Positions 26,586 to 35,028 of a stretch of DNA of 64,000 bases are shown in pieces. The notes beneath the pieces were generated by a model, which made no database searches, was not told where the DNA came from, and worked only from the letters and a program-made list of their open reading frames with translations. Position 1 is the stretch's first letter. The number at the start of each line of letters is the position of its first letter. The stretch is taken from contig OY781044.1 in NCBI GenBank assembly GCA_963676235.1, positions 1,302,001 to 1,366,000 of the forward strand, in the 5' to 3' direction. The position numbers and the translations under genes are program-made. Source of the stretch: JALNYB01 sp963676235. GTDB lineage: Archaea; Thermoplasmatota; Thermoplasmata; Methanomassiliicoccales; Methanomethylophilaceae.

Positions 26586-26931
26586 TTTATCAACTTCAAT
26601 TCATATGGATTGTTTTAGTTGTTGATGATTGTGATTCGTTTTCAAAATTATGTCATCGATACATAGGATTTCTGCGAATCTTAATTATCAGGATTTTATT
26701 CAGTGACAACATGTTTGTTGTCAAAATATGCTCGTATATGATTTTTCAAATATGCAGAAAAATGATACGAAATATCGTGCAGTCTTTATACAATGGTGTT
26801 AGGGAGTGCATATAGGCACAAACATATTTTACGTCTGTACGATAGTTTTTATATCTGTATTGTAACGGGAGGACGAAATCAATCACATCTGTAGATGATA
26901 TAGGCGGATTATTTCACAGTGAGTGCTTATC
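26586..26931 (+). promoter_or_regulatory. Upstream region of the DEAD-box helicase gene
   Basis: About 345 bp without a credible gene. A TATA-like TTTTTATATCTG lies at 26846-26857, giving a leader of about 50 nt. Long leaders before DEAD-box genes are often regulatory (cold response), but no motif here proves that. Confidence 0.35.
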
Positions 26932-28446
26932 GTGACAACTTTCGCAGATCTTGGAATTTCAAAAGAGGTAATTAAGGCAATGGATGAGATGGGTTGGACA
27001 GTGCCTACACCAGTGCAGGTGGCAGCAATCCCCGTCGGACTTGCAGGTCACGATCTGTTCGCTCAGGCACAGACAGGTACTGGAAAGACCGGTACATATG
27101 CATCTATAATCTTGGGAAAGATCAGGGCCGGTTCAAAGGCACCAGCGGTGCTTATCCTAACTCCCACAAGGGAATTGACCATTCAGGTCACAGAGGAAAT
27201 GGAAAAGATCTCCAAATATACAGGTCACAGTAGCGTTTCAATTTACGGAGGAGTAAGTTTATCTCCTCAGATCTCAAAGCTCGAGCACGGTGTAGATATA
27301 GTCGTAGGAACACCAGGAAGGGTAAAGGATCTAATTATCAGAAGGGACCTCAACTCTTCGAAGATCACAATGGTGGTCTTGGATGAAGCAGATCGTATGT
27401 TAGACATGGGATTTTCAAAGGATCTCGAATTCATATTGTCGAAAATATCTAAGCAGAGACAGACACTCATGTTCTCAGCCACGATGTCTCCGGACATAAA
27501 ACGCCTTGCGGTGCGTCATATGATAAATCCTGAAGAACTTCTAGTTTCAAAGGATAAGCCTGTTCTCGATCTAATCAAACAGTACTACATAATTACCAAT
27601 GTAGATTCCAAACGTGATGCATTATGCACTATTTTGGATAATAATAATCCAAGGACCATTGTCTTCTGTCATACCAAGCGTAAGGTCAATCAACTGACCA
27701 AGAAGATGCTCGCTGATGGATATATTGCAGGTGCCCTTCACGGTGATGTTGCTCAGAATAAGAGAGAGAAGATCATCAATGCATTCAAGGATGGTTCACT
27801 GAACCTTTTGATTGCAACAGATGTTGCGGCCAGGGGATTGGATATCGATGATGTCACGTATGTTATAAATTATGATATGCCCAACGATCCGGAGACATAT
27901 GTTCATCGTATCGGAAGGGTAGGAAGAGCAGGAAAAGAAGGTATCGCAGTTTCATTCATCATGCATGAAGAGCGCAACATGATCAAACCGATCGAGAAAC
28001 AGACCGGTATGACATTGGAAATACTGGATCTCGAGATCATTGAGAGGCCAGATCCGATCATCATTAGACCTCTGCCTCCGAAGAAGTTTGCTCCGGCAGA
28101 GAAGAGAGGTCCCAAAGCACCCTACGGAAAGGCAGCGGGTACAGCAAAGACAACGGCTAAAGTGTCGGGGAAATCATACAACAATTCGGATTTCAAAAAG
28201 AAGAAGGACCCCGATGCACCAGCATCCATGGAGATCAATCTCGGATGTTCCGATAAGATAACCAAAGGCGAACTTTGCAATTTCATCGTCAACAGTACGG
28301 GTATTCCGTCACGCGATATAGGAAGCATCATCATGGGCGAAAAATCGGCTTTTGTGGAACTCAGAAGGAAAGATGGAGACAACGTTGCTGCAGATCTTTC
28401 TGATTATGAATACAAAGGAAAAGAGATCAAAGCCCGTTTGATCTGA
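26932..28446 (+). CDS. DEAD-box RNA helicase with DbpA-like RNA-binding domain
   Basis: A 504-aa ATP-dependent RNA helicase. The motifs in order: Q motif (PTPVQVAAIP), AQTGTGKT, PTRELTIQV, TPGRVKDLI, VLDEADRMLDMGF, FSATMS, IVFCHTKRKV, ATDVAARGLDIDDVTYVINYD and HRIGRVGRAG. After a Lys/Ala/Pro-rich linker, the last 75 residues (from MEINLGCSDKITKGEL) look like a DbpA/CsdA-type RRM. Likely role: remodelling structured RNA, possibly ribosome assembly. I chose GTG 26932 (MTTFADLGI, as in relatives); GTG 26923 is possible. Confidence 0.9.
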   Translation: MTTFADLGISKEVIKAMDEMGWTVPTPVQVAAIPVGLAGHDLFAQAQTGTGKTGTYASIILGKIRAGSKAPAVLILTPTRELTIQVTEEMEKISKYTGHSSVSIYGGVSLSPQISKLEHGVDIVVGTPGRVKDLIIRRDLNSSKITMVVLDEADRMLDMGFSKDLEFILSKISKQRQTLMFSATMSPDIKRLAVRHMINPEELLVSKDKPVLDLIKQYYIITNVDSKRDALCTILDNNNPRTIVFCHTKRKVNQLTKKMLADGYIAGALHGDVAQNKREKIINAFKDGSLNLLIATDVAARGLDIDDVTYVINYDMPNDPETYVHRIGRVGRAGKEGIAVSFIMHEERNMIKPIEKQTGMTLEILDLEIIERPDPIIIRPLPPKKFAPAEKRGPKAPYGKAAGTAKTTAKVSGKSYNNSDFKKKKDPDAPASMEINLGCSDKITKGELCNFIVNSTGIPSRDIGSIIMGEKSAFVELRRKDGDNVAADLSDYEYKGKEIKARLI

Positions 28447-28452
28447 ATGGGT

Positions 28453-28471
28453 TTCGGGGAATTTCCCCGAA
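28453..28471. terminator. Palindromic hairpin between convergent genes
   Basis: TTCGGGGAA-T-TTCCCCGAA, a 9-bp perfect palindrome 6 bp after the helicase stop and just before the 3' end of the opposite gene. It could terminate both strands. Confidence 0.5.
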
Positions 28472-28478
28472 TCCTCAT

Positions 28479-28886
28479 TCATATATATTTTTTACACGCA
28501 GGCATTTGATGGCAGAGTTCTATGACATAGTAGATGTGCATAACAAATTCTGTATTATCTAATAGCGGTTTCACTGTTTTTTCCCAGTCAGGGAGCTCCA
28601 AGATATCATAAATCAATACATTGTTTTCAGATATTTTTTTGAGATTCTTTTCGATGAATGATAACAGTCCTTCTTCTGAGAGAAGATTGTTTGTTAGAAT
28701 TGTATCATGATCTATATTGATGATATTCGTTTTTGGGTTCTGTCTGATCAATTCTTTTCTTACGATTTCCATCAATGCAGCGTTACCGCTCCTTTTCCGT
28801 CCCGCAAGCATTCTGTTGTTTGGGCCTTTAACGAAAGATCCTAAATTATCAATAGGATATCCGCTAGATGAATAGCAAGGTGTCAT
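28479..28886 (-). CDS. Hypothetical protein
   Basis: A 135-aa protein of unknown function. No domain is recognised. It has a mostly alpha/beta-looking sequence with an Ile/Asn-rich middle and a Cys-containing end (LCHQMPACKKY). The ATG at 28886 is preferred over the longer frame to 28949, whose extra residues look non-coding. It lies next to the recombinase pair and may be accessory. Codon use is AT-rich. Moderate doubt that it is a real gene. Confidence 0.45.
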   Translation of the reverse strand: MTPCYSSSGYPIDNLGSFVKGPNNRMLAGRKRSGNAALMEIVRKELIRQNPKTNIINIDHDTILTNNLLSEEGLLSFIEKNLKKISENNVLIYDILELPDWEKTVKPLLDNTEFVMHIYYVIELCHQMPACKKYI

Positions 28887-29128
28887 AATTATTCTAATTA
28901 TCACGAATATATGTTGTTTATTCGTATTTCGAAACCAAGATTTTTGCACATATAGTTTCGAATAATCGTAGACAGAAATGTAAGTTTAATTTTTTAAAGT
29001 ATCTATCTATGTTATGAAGCAAAGGTGTAGGCTAATATCCAAATCCAAATTATTTAAAATAATTCGTTAAATTTTGATACCAACTATTTATATTCTGTAT
29101 CTTTATTTGGTATTTGGATGGGAATCCA

Positions 29129-29902
29129 ATGCGTGCAGCACTCTATGTGAGGGTGTCCACTGAAGATCAGGCCAGAGAAGGCTATTCACTGGATGCTCAG
29201 ACCAAGAGACTCGAAGCCTATTGTAGGGTCCGCGGTTGGGAAATAACTGATATCTATAGAGATGAAGGTTGTTCCGGTCGCAATATCAAACGCCCTGAAT
29301 ATATCAGGATGATGAAGGAATCTGACAATTGGAATGTTATCTTGGTCCTTAAAATGGATAGAATTCATCGTAATAGTGTGAACTTTGCACTTATGATGGA
29401 CGATCTTCGTAAGAAAGGTAAGGATTTCAATTCAGTGCAAGAGAAGTTCGATACCACCACTGCAATGGGAAGATTCGTCATGGATATTATGCAGAGGATC
29501 GCTCAGCTAGAAAGTGAGCAGATCGGTGAAAGGGTAAAGGTAGGAATGGTTCAAAAGGCCAAGTGCGGTAACGGTGCGATGGGTTCAGGGCATCCTTACG
29601 GATATGTCTACGAAAAAGGAAATTTGAAAATAGTTGAGACAGAAGCTGAGATTGTGAGGAATATCTATTCTATGTATGCACAAGGAACTTCTATGGAGAA
29701 CATCGCTGTAAATCTCAATAATGCATTCATTCCTGCTAAGAAAGGTGGAAGATGGAATAGACAGTCTGTGTGTAACATACTTCACAATTCTCTTTATGTA
29801 GGAATCATGGAATGGGACGGGATCGTTCGTGAAGGGCAACACGATGCCATTGTTAATTTGGATATCTTCGAGGCCGTTAATGGGCCCTCACAGCTTTGTT
29901 GA
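29129..29902 (+). CDS. Serine recombinase (resolvase/invertase type), first of a tandem pair
   Basis: A 257-aa serine site-specific recombinase. The catalytic serine is in ALYVRVSTEDQ. The conserved arginines lie in KMDRIHRN, and IAQLESEQIGERVK forms the start of the long E helix. A short recombinase-type DNA-binding segment (NIYSMYAQGTSMENIAVNLN, then NILHNSLYVG) follows. The zinc ribbon and coiled coil of large integrases are missing, so it ends early for that class. The ATG 29129 is used; a TTG lies at 29114. The second recombinase begins 9 bp after its stop and is about half identical by eye. Confidence 0.88.
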   Translation: MRAALYVRVSTEDQAREGYSLDAQTKRLEAYCRVRGWEITDIYRDEGCSGRNIKRPEYIRMMKESDNWNVILVLKMDRIHRNSVNFALMMDDLRKKGKDFNSVQEKFDTTTAMGRFVMDIMQRIAQLESEQIGERVKVGMVQKAKCGNGAMGSGHPYGYVYEKGNLKIVETEAEIVRNIYSMYAQGTSMENIAVNLNNAFIPAKKGGRWNRQSVCNILHNSLYVGIMEWDGIVREGQHDAIVNLDIFEAVNGPSQLC

Positions 29903-29911
29903 GGCCCTTCT

Positions 29912-30757
29912 ATGACTCTTGCAGCTTTGTATGTCAGGGTCTCAACCGAAGAGCAGGCGGAAGAAGGATATTCTTTGGATGCTCAAAAATCTATTTTGGA
30001 GGATTATTGCATATCGGAGGATTTGGAGGTCTATGAGATCTATGAGGATTATGGTTATTCCGGTACAAACATCAGACGTCCAGGGTATCATAAGATGATG
30101 TCAGATATTGATCTTTGGGATTCTATGGTGGTTTTGAAGATGGACCGTATTCATAGGAATAGTCGCAATTTTATGAATATGATGGATATTTTGACGCAAA
30201 AAAACAAAGCATTTGTCTCTGCTACGGAAGCTTTGAACACAGAGAATGCACTGGGAAGATTTGTTCTTGATATGATTCAAAGAATGGCTCAACTCGAGAG
30301 TGAACAGATCGGTGAAAGGACATACATGGGTATGAAGGAAAAGGCCGAGACGCTCATGAACGATGAAAAAGAGAGTACAACCATGGGATTCAATGCACCT
30401 TATGGTTATATTTTAAAAGACGGAGTATTATTATCCATACCAGAAGAGATAGAGGTCGTTCACAGGATATTCATGTATTATCTTGAAGGTAATACGATAG
30501 ATATTATTGCATTCCTGTTGAATCGTGAGAAGATATCTACCAAGAGGGGCAATCCATGGAATGTCTACAATCTTAGGAATATCCTTCATAATCCAATATA
30601 TTCAGGCTACATGCGTTGGGATGAGGTTCTTGTAAAACATTTCGCACAGATCGCAGTGAATCCGGAAGAATATAATTCTGTACAGAATATGATGTCTATG
30701 AAGGTAAAAGATCCATCTAAAAGAACAGTGAAATTGGTTCCAGACGATGATTTTTAA
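29912..30757 (+). CDS. Serine recombinase, second of a tandem pair
   Basis: A 281-aa paralogue of the preceding gene. The catalytic serine (ALYVRVSTEEQ), KMDRIHRN, and MAQLESEQIGERTY are all present, followed by the recombinase segment with NLRNILHNPIYSG. It has a basic C-terminal tail instead of a zinc ribbon. Both copies look catalytically intact. The pair could act on different sites or as a heteromer. No phage genes surround them, so a role in inverting or excising a local segment is possible but not shown. Confidence 0.88.
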   Translation: MTLAALYVRVSTEEQAEEGYSLDAQKSILEDYCISEDLEVYEIYEDYGYSGTNIRRPGYHKMMSDIDLWDSMVVLKMDRIHRNSRNFMNMMDILTQKNKAFVSATEALNTENALGRFVLDMIQRMAQLESEQIGERTYMGMKEKAETLMNDEKESTTMGFNAPYGYILKDGVLLSIPEEIEVVHRIFMYYLEGNTIDIIAFLLNREKISTKRGNPWNVYNLRNILHNPIYSGYMRWDEVLVKHFAQIAVNPEEYNSVQNMMSMKVKDPSKRTVKLVPDDDF

Positions 30758-30948
30758 ATCATTGTAAATTAGTTACAACTACTTTTATTTAAAAGTATTT
30801 AACTATAATATGCACAGATAACTTATTTTTCTGTTATTTGTATCCTTGTGATTTCATTGCCTCTGGGTAATTATTAAAATGCATCCATCCATACTATGTT
30901 TTATATATACATCTGATGCGATTATATTGGCGAGGGTAAAACCTTATT

Positions 30949-30954
30949 GGAGGA
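30949..30954 (+). promoter_or_regulatory. Ribosome binding site deciding the SatP-like start
   Basis: GGAGG about 8 bp before ATG 30962. It excludes the upstream TTG (30947), which would lie on top of it. A TATA-like TTTATATATAC (30900-30910) is the likely promoter. Confidence 0.6.
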
Positions 30955-30961
30955 AAATTAC

Positions 30962-31459
30962 ATGGTAGAATGTGAAAAATGTCTCGACCCAACAGCATTG
31001 GGTCTATTTTTAGTTGCAGTGGTATCATTACCTCTTGCTATTCTTCAGCTATATAATGAAGGAGTTCCATCAGAATGGTTCTTCATAGTAATGGGATTGT
31101 TGATCGTTCTTGTTGCAGTTCATGCATTTAAAGCAGATAGCAACTTTGGATTCACAGTATTCATGCTTGTAGGTGCAGCAGTTGCATTGACAGGTTTCGG
31201 AATGGGTCAGTGGGAAAATATTGCATTTGCACTTGTGTTCTTCTTGGCCATCGTATGGTCTGTAGTTGCAAAAACACCCAAGGCATTATCTGGTATCTGT
31301 TTGACGACAGGTCTGATCTTCCTTACTGTAGGATTATCAGTTGTTGTCGGCGGAGATTATTGGCACTGGATTATCGGAATTGTAGCACTTGCAAACTTCC
31401 TGTTGAACATCTATCTTTCGTTTGCATTGGCACTCGAAGGAAAGATCCCCATATTGTAA
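30962..31459 (+). CDS. GPR1/FUN34/YaaH (SatP-like) acetate transporter-like membrane protein
   Basis: A 165-aa integral membrane protein with six predicted helices. The opening CLDPTALGLFLVAVVSLPLAI resembles the NPAPLGL motif region of the AceTr/SatP family, which moves acetate or succinate with protons. Length and helix count fit. Methanogens of this group need acetate as a carbon source, which makes acetate uptake plausible, but the match is by eye and the motif is divergent. Confidence 0.6.
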   Translation: MVECEKCLDPTALGLFLVAVVSLPLAILQLYNEGVPSEWFFIVMGLLIVLVAVHAFKADSNFGFTVFMLVGAAVALTGFGMGQWENIAFALVFFLAIVWSVVAKTPKALSGICLTTGLIFLTVGLSVVVGGDYWHWIIGIVALANFLLNIYLSFALALEGKIPIL

Positions 31460-31561
31460 ACAGAGTTTACATATTGGAAAATTAAACTTTTTACATTATC
31501 TATTTTATTAGTAGTTTTTTAAGAGCAATGTTTAAAGATATTGTCAACATGCAGAGGGACG

Positions 31562-31660
31562 ATGAAGCAGGAAGTCAAGATCAAAATGATGGCATGGTTC
31601 ATGGTACTCATCATGGTCATAGTCGTGTTCGTAGTGGCTGCATCAGCTTTGATAGGTTGA
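31562..31660 (+). CDS. Small single-pass membrane peptide upstream of an anion carrier
   Basis: A 32-codon ORF missed by length cut-offs. It starts MKQEVKIKMMAWF and continues as one hydrophobic helix of about 22 residues to the end, with a positively charged N-terminus, the plan of small transporter-accessory subunits. GAGGGA lies just before the ATG. It ends 34 bp before the ArsB/NhaD-type carrier gene on the same strand. The reading frame that overlaps it (31528-31710) has no such pattern and is probably a shadow. Function as a carrier subunit is inference. Confidence 0.5.
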   Translation: MKQEVKIKMMAWFMVLIMVIVVFVVAASALIG

Positions 31661-31694
31661 GATCGGTTGAATTTTTAAGAGAACAGAGATCTAA

Positions 31695-32954
31695 ATGTCT
31701 TATGTGTTGATCGCTGCTTTTGCAATATTCCTGTTCACGTACCTTTTGATATCTGTTAGGAGACTTCCTACAGTTAATGTTAGAAGGGATGTCGCTGCAT
31801 TATTGGGCGGCGTTTTGATGTTGGTATTTGGTATCGTTTCATTTCGTGAAGCGTGGGATTTCATCGATTTCGATGTTATTTTCTTGTTGTTAGGGATGAT
31901 GCTTCTTATCACCGGATTAGAATTCACTGGTTTCTTCGAGATAATTGTATCAAAACTCATCAGCAAGTCTCCGTCAAAAAGAAAACTTTTGATAATGATC
32001 ATGTTGATCTCAGCTTTTCTCTCTGCGATAATGCTCAATGATGCAGTTGTTCTCTTGTTCACTCCTATAGTAATACGTTGTTGCAGAGCATTGAAGGCGA
32101 ATCCGATACCTTACCTGGTCGCGGTTTTCGTTTCTGCTAATATCGGAAGTGTATCAACTGTTATCGGAAATCCACAGAATGCATATATTGCAACAAAAGC
32201 CGGTATAAATTTTATCGATTTCTCCATAAGATTGGCTCCATTGGCTGTTATATGTCTGGCAGTTGCAATTCTGTTTGTTTGTTTCTTTTATCGTAAATCA
32301 ATGGATGAGAAACCTGGAAGATACACAAATAAATCTGTTCAGGCGACAAGATCTGTTGACAGATACAGATTGTATTTCATGCTCATTCTACTGGTTATCA
32401 CAGTATTCTTTTTCGCAATTTCAAGTTATATCGGTGTCAAACTTTCTGAGATCGCAATGGTTTCTGGTGTTATCTCGTTATTGATTGTGATGACAAGGGG
32501 AACATCAAATGCGGTTTGGGTCGCAAAGCGTATAGATTGGTCAATATTGTTTTTCTTCATCGGTTTGTTCATACTTATGGCAGGTGTAGTACAGTCAGGG
32601 TTATTGCAAGAGATCGCCAATTTATTCCCGGGATTCGGGGACGGAGAGATACCAACCATAGGAGGATTAACGTTGTTCTCGGCCATTTTGGCTAATTTGA
32701 TAAGTAATGTGCCATCCGTGATGCTTATCGGAGAGATGTTGCCTGCCGGAGATGTCACCCTCTGGTTGACTTTGGCAGCAGCATCTACTTTGGCGGGAAA
32801 TGCAACTCTGATGGGTGCTGCTGCCAATATAATTGTTGCAGAAGAAGCAGAAAAAGTAGATATCAAGTTGAATTTCTGGAAATATATCAAGATAGGAATT
32901 CCTATGTCTGTGATCACTTTGATAATTACGATACTGTTCTTAACATATTTGTAA
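31695..32954 (+). CDS. ArsB/NhaD-superfamily (SLC13-like) transporter
   Basis: A 419-aa membrane protein with about 11 helices in two halves. Landmarks of the ion-transporter superfamily are FLLLGMMLLITGLEFTGFFE, the discontinuous-helix segments IMLNDAVVLLFTPIVI and VIGNPQNAYIA in the first half, and ISNVPSVMLIGEML and TLMGAAANIIVAE in the second. The family carries arsenite, dicarboxylates, sulfate or Na+/H+. The ligand is not readable from sequence. The small peptide gene before it may be its partner. Confidence 0.8.
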   Translation: MSYVLIAAFAIFLFTYLLISVRRLPTVNVRRDVAALLGGVLMLVFGIVSFREAWDFIDFDVIFLLLGMMLLITGLEFTGFFEIIVSKLISKSPSKRKLLIMIMLISAFLSAIMLNDAVVLLFTPIVIRCCRALKANPIPYLVAVFVSANIGSVSTVIGNPQNAYIATKAGINFIDFSIRLAPLAVICLAVAILFVCFFYRKSMDEKPGRYTNKSVQATRSVDRYRLYFMLILLVITVFFFAISSYIGVKLSEIAMVSGVISLLIVMTRGTSNAVWVAKRIDWSILFFFIGLFILMAGVVQSGLLQEIANLFPGFGDGEIPTIGGLTLFSAILANLISNVPSVMLIGEMLPAGDVTLWLTLAAASTLAGNATLMGAAANIIVAEEAEKVDIKLNFWKYIKIGIPMSVITLIITILFLTYL

Positions 32955-33025
32955 GATCAAATCTTACGAGTTTAAGATTGATTGTACAAATTAGATTAAG
33001 TTATAAAAAATCATGCAGGCATTTA

Positions 33026-34087
33026 TCAGATATCTGCATTAAAATATGTTTTTCCAAGATTCATAAGTTCTACGAATTTTGTAGGGTCCTGATCTAAAGA
33101 TGCTTTTTTAAGATCTTCGACAGCTTTGGAGAACGTATCCCAAAGGGCATCCCGGTTAGCATTTATGTGCTGTATCTCGTAGTATAGTTTGGGATCCTCT
33201 AATGCGACGGATTTGTTGGTGTCCATGATCTTCTTGAATGTTGTAGATGCTACTGAATTCATGTCTCTGAATGAAATGTTACTTCTCTGAAGTGCAGTGA
33301 AGAATGCGATATTGATCGCATGGCTCAGTCCAAGTACATATGACATGTATCTGTCATGGGAATCCAGATCCATTATGCGGATGTTGGCACCTTTATTATC
33401 AAGTAATTTTGTCACTTCCTCTACTGCTTTCGGATTACCGCAGTCGCAGATGATCATATTCTGGTCATACATAGATCTTGCCGACGGTCCGAACATCGGG
33501 TGTACCGAGCACACATTCTTTGTTTTCGCCATTCTTTTGAGAGTGGCTGATGCAGGTGTTTTCAACGAGGAGAGGTCGAATATCAGCGTTTCATCAGAAC
33601 AGCATTTTTCAAGTTTCATCATTACATCATTAACAGCCGATATAGGTATGGAAACAATCACGATATCTGCAAATTTTGCATCTTCTATTGTTAATCCGTT
33701 CTGTGACGAAGAGTCTATGATTGTGATTTTATGGCCGGTTTTAGAAAGTATTTCACTCATCCATTTTCCCATTTTACCGGCACCGCCGATGATTGCTATG
33801 TTTTTGAGGAAAGTATCTGGATGGGGGATGGAAGCCTCCTTTTCTACAGCTTCTTGTATGATTGCTCTGAAGACAGTTTCCATCATATCTGGATTCAACT
33901 GATTGCTTTCAGCAAATTCTCTGTATCTCACAATGTTCTTTTCTTCCACTGTAGTATTTCTGATCGGGAGTTCTTTGGCTATCTTGTATCTGCCGACTTT
34001 TTCTGCGATATCAGTTCTCTTTTTGATGAGTTCCATTATCTCATCGTCTGTTTCTCTGATATTTGCCCTGAGTTCATCCAAGTCCAT
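33026..34087 (-). CDS. tyrA: Chorismate mutase / prephenate dehydrogenase (T-protein type)
   Basis: A 353-aa fusion. Residues 1-85 are an AroQ-type chorismate mutase (LRANIRETDDEIMELIKKR, then GRYKIAKELPI, with the active-site arginines). The rest is a prephenate dehydrogenase with NAD-binding IIGGAGKMGKW and the substrate region SVHPMFGPSARS. It makes 4-hydroxyphenylpyruvate for tyrosine. The ATG at 34087 has GGTGGT 4-5 bp upstream; the TTG at 34102 is less likely. It is downstream of the ADH synthase gene, 40 bp apart. Confidence 0.93.
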   Translation of the reverse strand: MDLDELRANIRETDDEIMELIKKRTDIAEKVGRYKIAKELPIRNTTVEEKNIVRYREFAESNQLNPDMMETVFRAIIQEAVEKEASIPHPDTFLKNIAIIGGAGKMGKWMSEILSKTGHKITIIDSSSQNGLTIEDAKFADIVIVSIPISAVNDVMMKLEKCCSDETLIFDLSSLKTPASATLKRMAKTKNVCSVHPMFGPSARSMYDQNMIICDCGNPKAVEEVTKLLDNKGANIRIMDLDSHDRYMSYVLGLSHAINIAFFTALQRSNISFRDMNSVASTTFKKIMDTNKSVALEDPKLYYEIQHINANRDALWDTFSKAVEDLKKASLDQDPTKFVELMNLGKTYFNADI

Positions 34088-34126
34088 GATACCACCGTTC
34101 AACGTTGTTATTGTTCTTTTTGTATT

Positions 34127-34927
34127 TTATCTCAGGTGTTTGGCTGCTTCTTCTACAGTTGCTTCATGAAGGACGATATCGGATATCGCCGACGTTATTC
34201 CACGCACGTTCTTATGTTGGAATATATTTCTTCCGATAGATACACCGTGTCCGCCTGCTTCAAGTGAATCATGGACCATGTTGAGTATTGCCATGTCCGA
34301 ATCCATTTTTGGTCCGCCTGCTATGAGTACGGGGACCATAGCGCCTTCTACGACGGTTCTGAACGAATCTATGTCTCCTGTGTAGCTTACCTTGACAATA
34401 TCTGCACCCAATTCCATTGCGACCCTTGCACATTGTGCTATGGCCTGCGGATCGTAAGCGTTCTTGATCGAAGGTCCGCGGGGGTACGCCATTGCTATGA
34501 GAGGCATTCCCCATTCACTGCAGTCTCTGGATACTTTTCCCATGTCTGCAAGCATCATAGGTTCTGTTTCTGCGCCTATGTTTATGTGTATGGAGCATGC
34601 GTCTGCTCCCATTTTTAGTGCTTCTTCTACACTTGCAACGAGTACTTTACTATTGGATGTTACACCGAGGTCCGTGGATGCTGAGAGATGGAGGATCAAC
34701 CCAACATCAGGGCCCGATGTTCTGTGTCCCTGAGGAACAAGACCCTTGTGCATCAATACTGCTGTTGCACCGCCCAATACAATATCATTAACAGTTTTTT
34801 TCATATCAATCAGGCCGGGAATAGGTCCAATACTTATTCCATGGTCCAGGGGTACGATGACTGCATTTCCGCTGTCCCTGTCTATTATTCTTTCCATTCT
34901 GATGTTTTTTCCAAACGTGTTAATCAT
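34127..34927 (-). CDS. 2-amino-3,7-dideoxy-D-threo-hept-6-ulosonate synthase (archaeal AroA')
   Basis: A 266-aa class I aldolase of the MJ0400 type. This enzyme joins 6-deoxy-5-ketofructose phosphate with aspartate semialdehyde in the archaeal route to 3-dehydroquinate. Signatures: VPLDHGISIGP, HKGLVPQGH, ADIVKVSYTGD (Schiff-base lysine), VLIAGGPK and GVSIGRNIFQH. A plain class I FBP aldolase is the alternative, but linkage to tyrA favours the aromatic pathway. A palindromic operator lies between its TATA box and start codon. Confidence 0.9.
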   Translation of the reverse strand: MINTFGKNIRMERIIDRDSGNAVIVPLDHGISIGPIPGLIDMKKTVNDIVLGGATAVLMHKGLVPQGHRTSGPDVGLILHLSASTDLGVTSNSKVLVASVEEALKMGADACSIHINIGAETEPMMLADMGKVSRDCSEWGMPLIAMAYPRGPSIKNAYDPQAIAQCARVAMELGADIVKVSYTGDIDSFRTVVEGAMVPVLIAGGPKMDSDMAILNMVHDSLEAGGHGVSIGRNIFQHKNVRGITSAISDIVLHEATVEEAAKHLR

Positions 34928-34929
34928 CT

Positions 34930-34952
34930 ACCGTGCTACGTGTTAACACGGT
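34930..34952 (-). promoter_or_regulatory. Nested palindrome, putative operator of the aromatic amino acid operon
   Basis: ACCGTG-N11-CACGGT encloses a perfect CGTGTTAACACG (34939-34950). It lies between a TATA-like CTTTATATCG (minus strand, about 34957-34966) and the start codon at 34927. A half site TTAACACG recurs at codons 2-4 of the gene. The position over the transcription start suggests a repressor site. No regulator gene is in view. Confidence 0.55.
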
Positions 34953-35028
34953 ACACGATATAAAGATTTTCATTGGATGCCCGATTCGTGATAAATAAAT
35001 ACATCCATGTAAGTGGCGTATTGATAAA

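Noticed and set aside
26711..26815. 34-codon ORF in the gap before the DEAD-box gene
   Set aside because: It has no ribosome site, odd composition, and would end in TAG, which no credible gene of the window uses.
31528..31710. 60-aa ORF over the small membrane peptide
   Set aside because: No domain or pattern; it overlaps a better-supported ORF in another frame and runs into the carrier gene.
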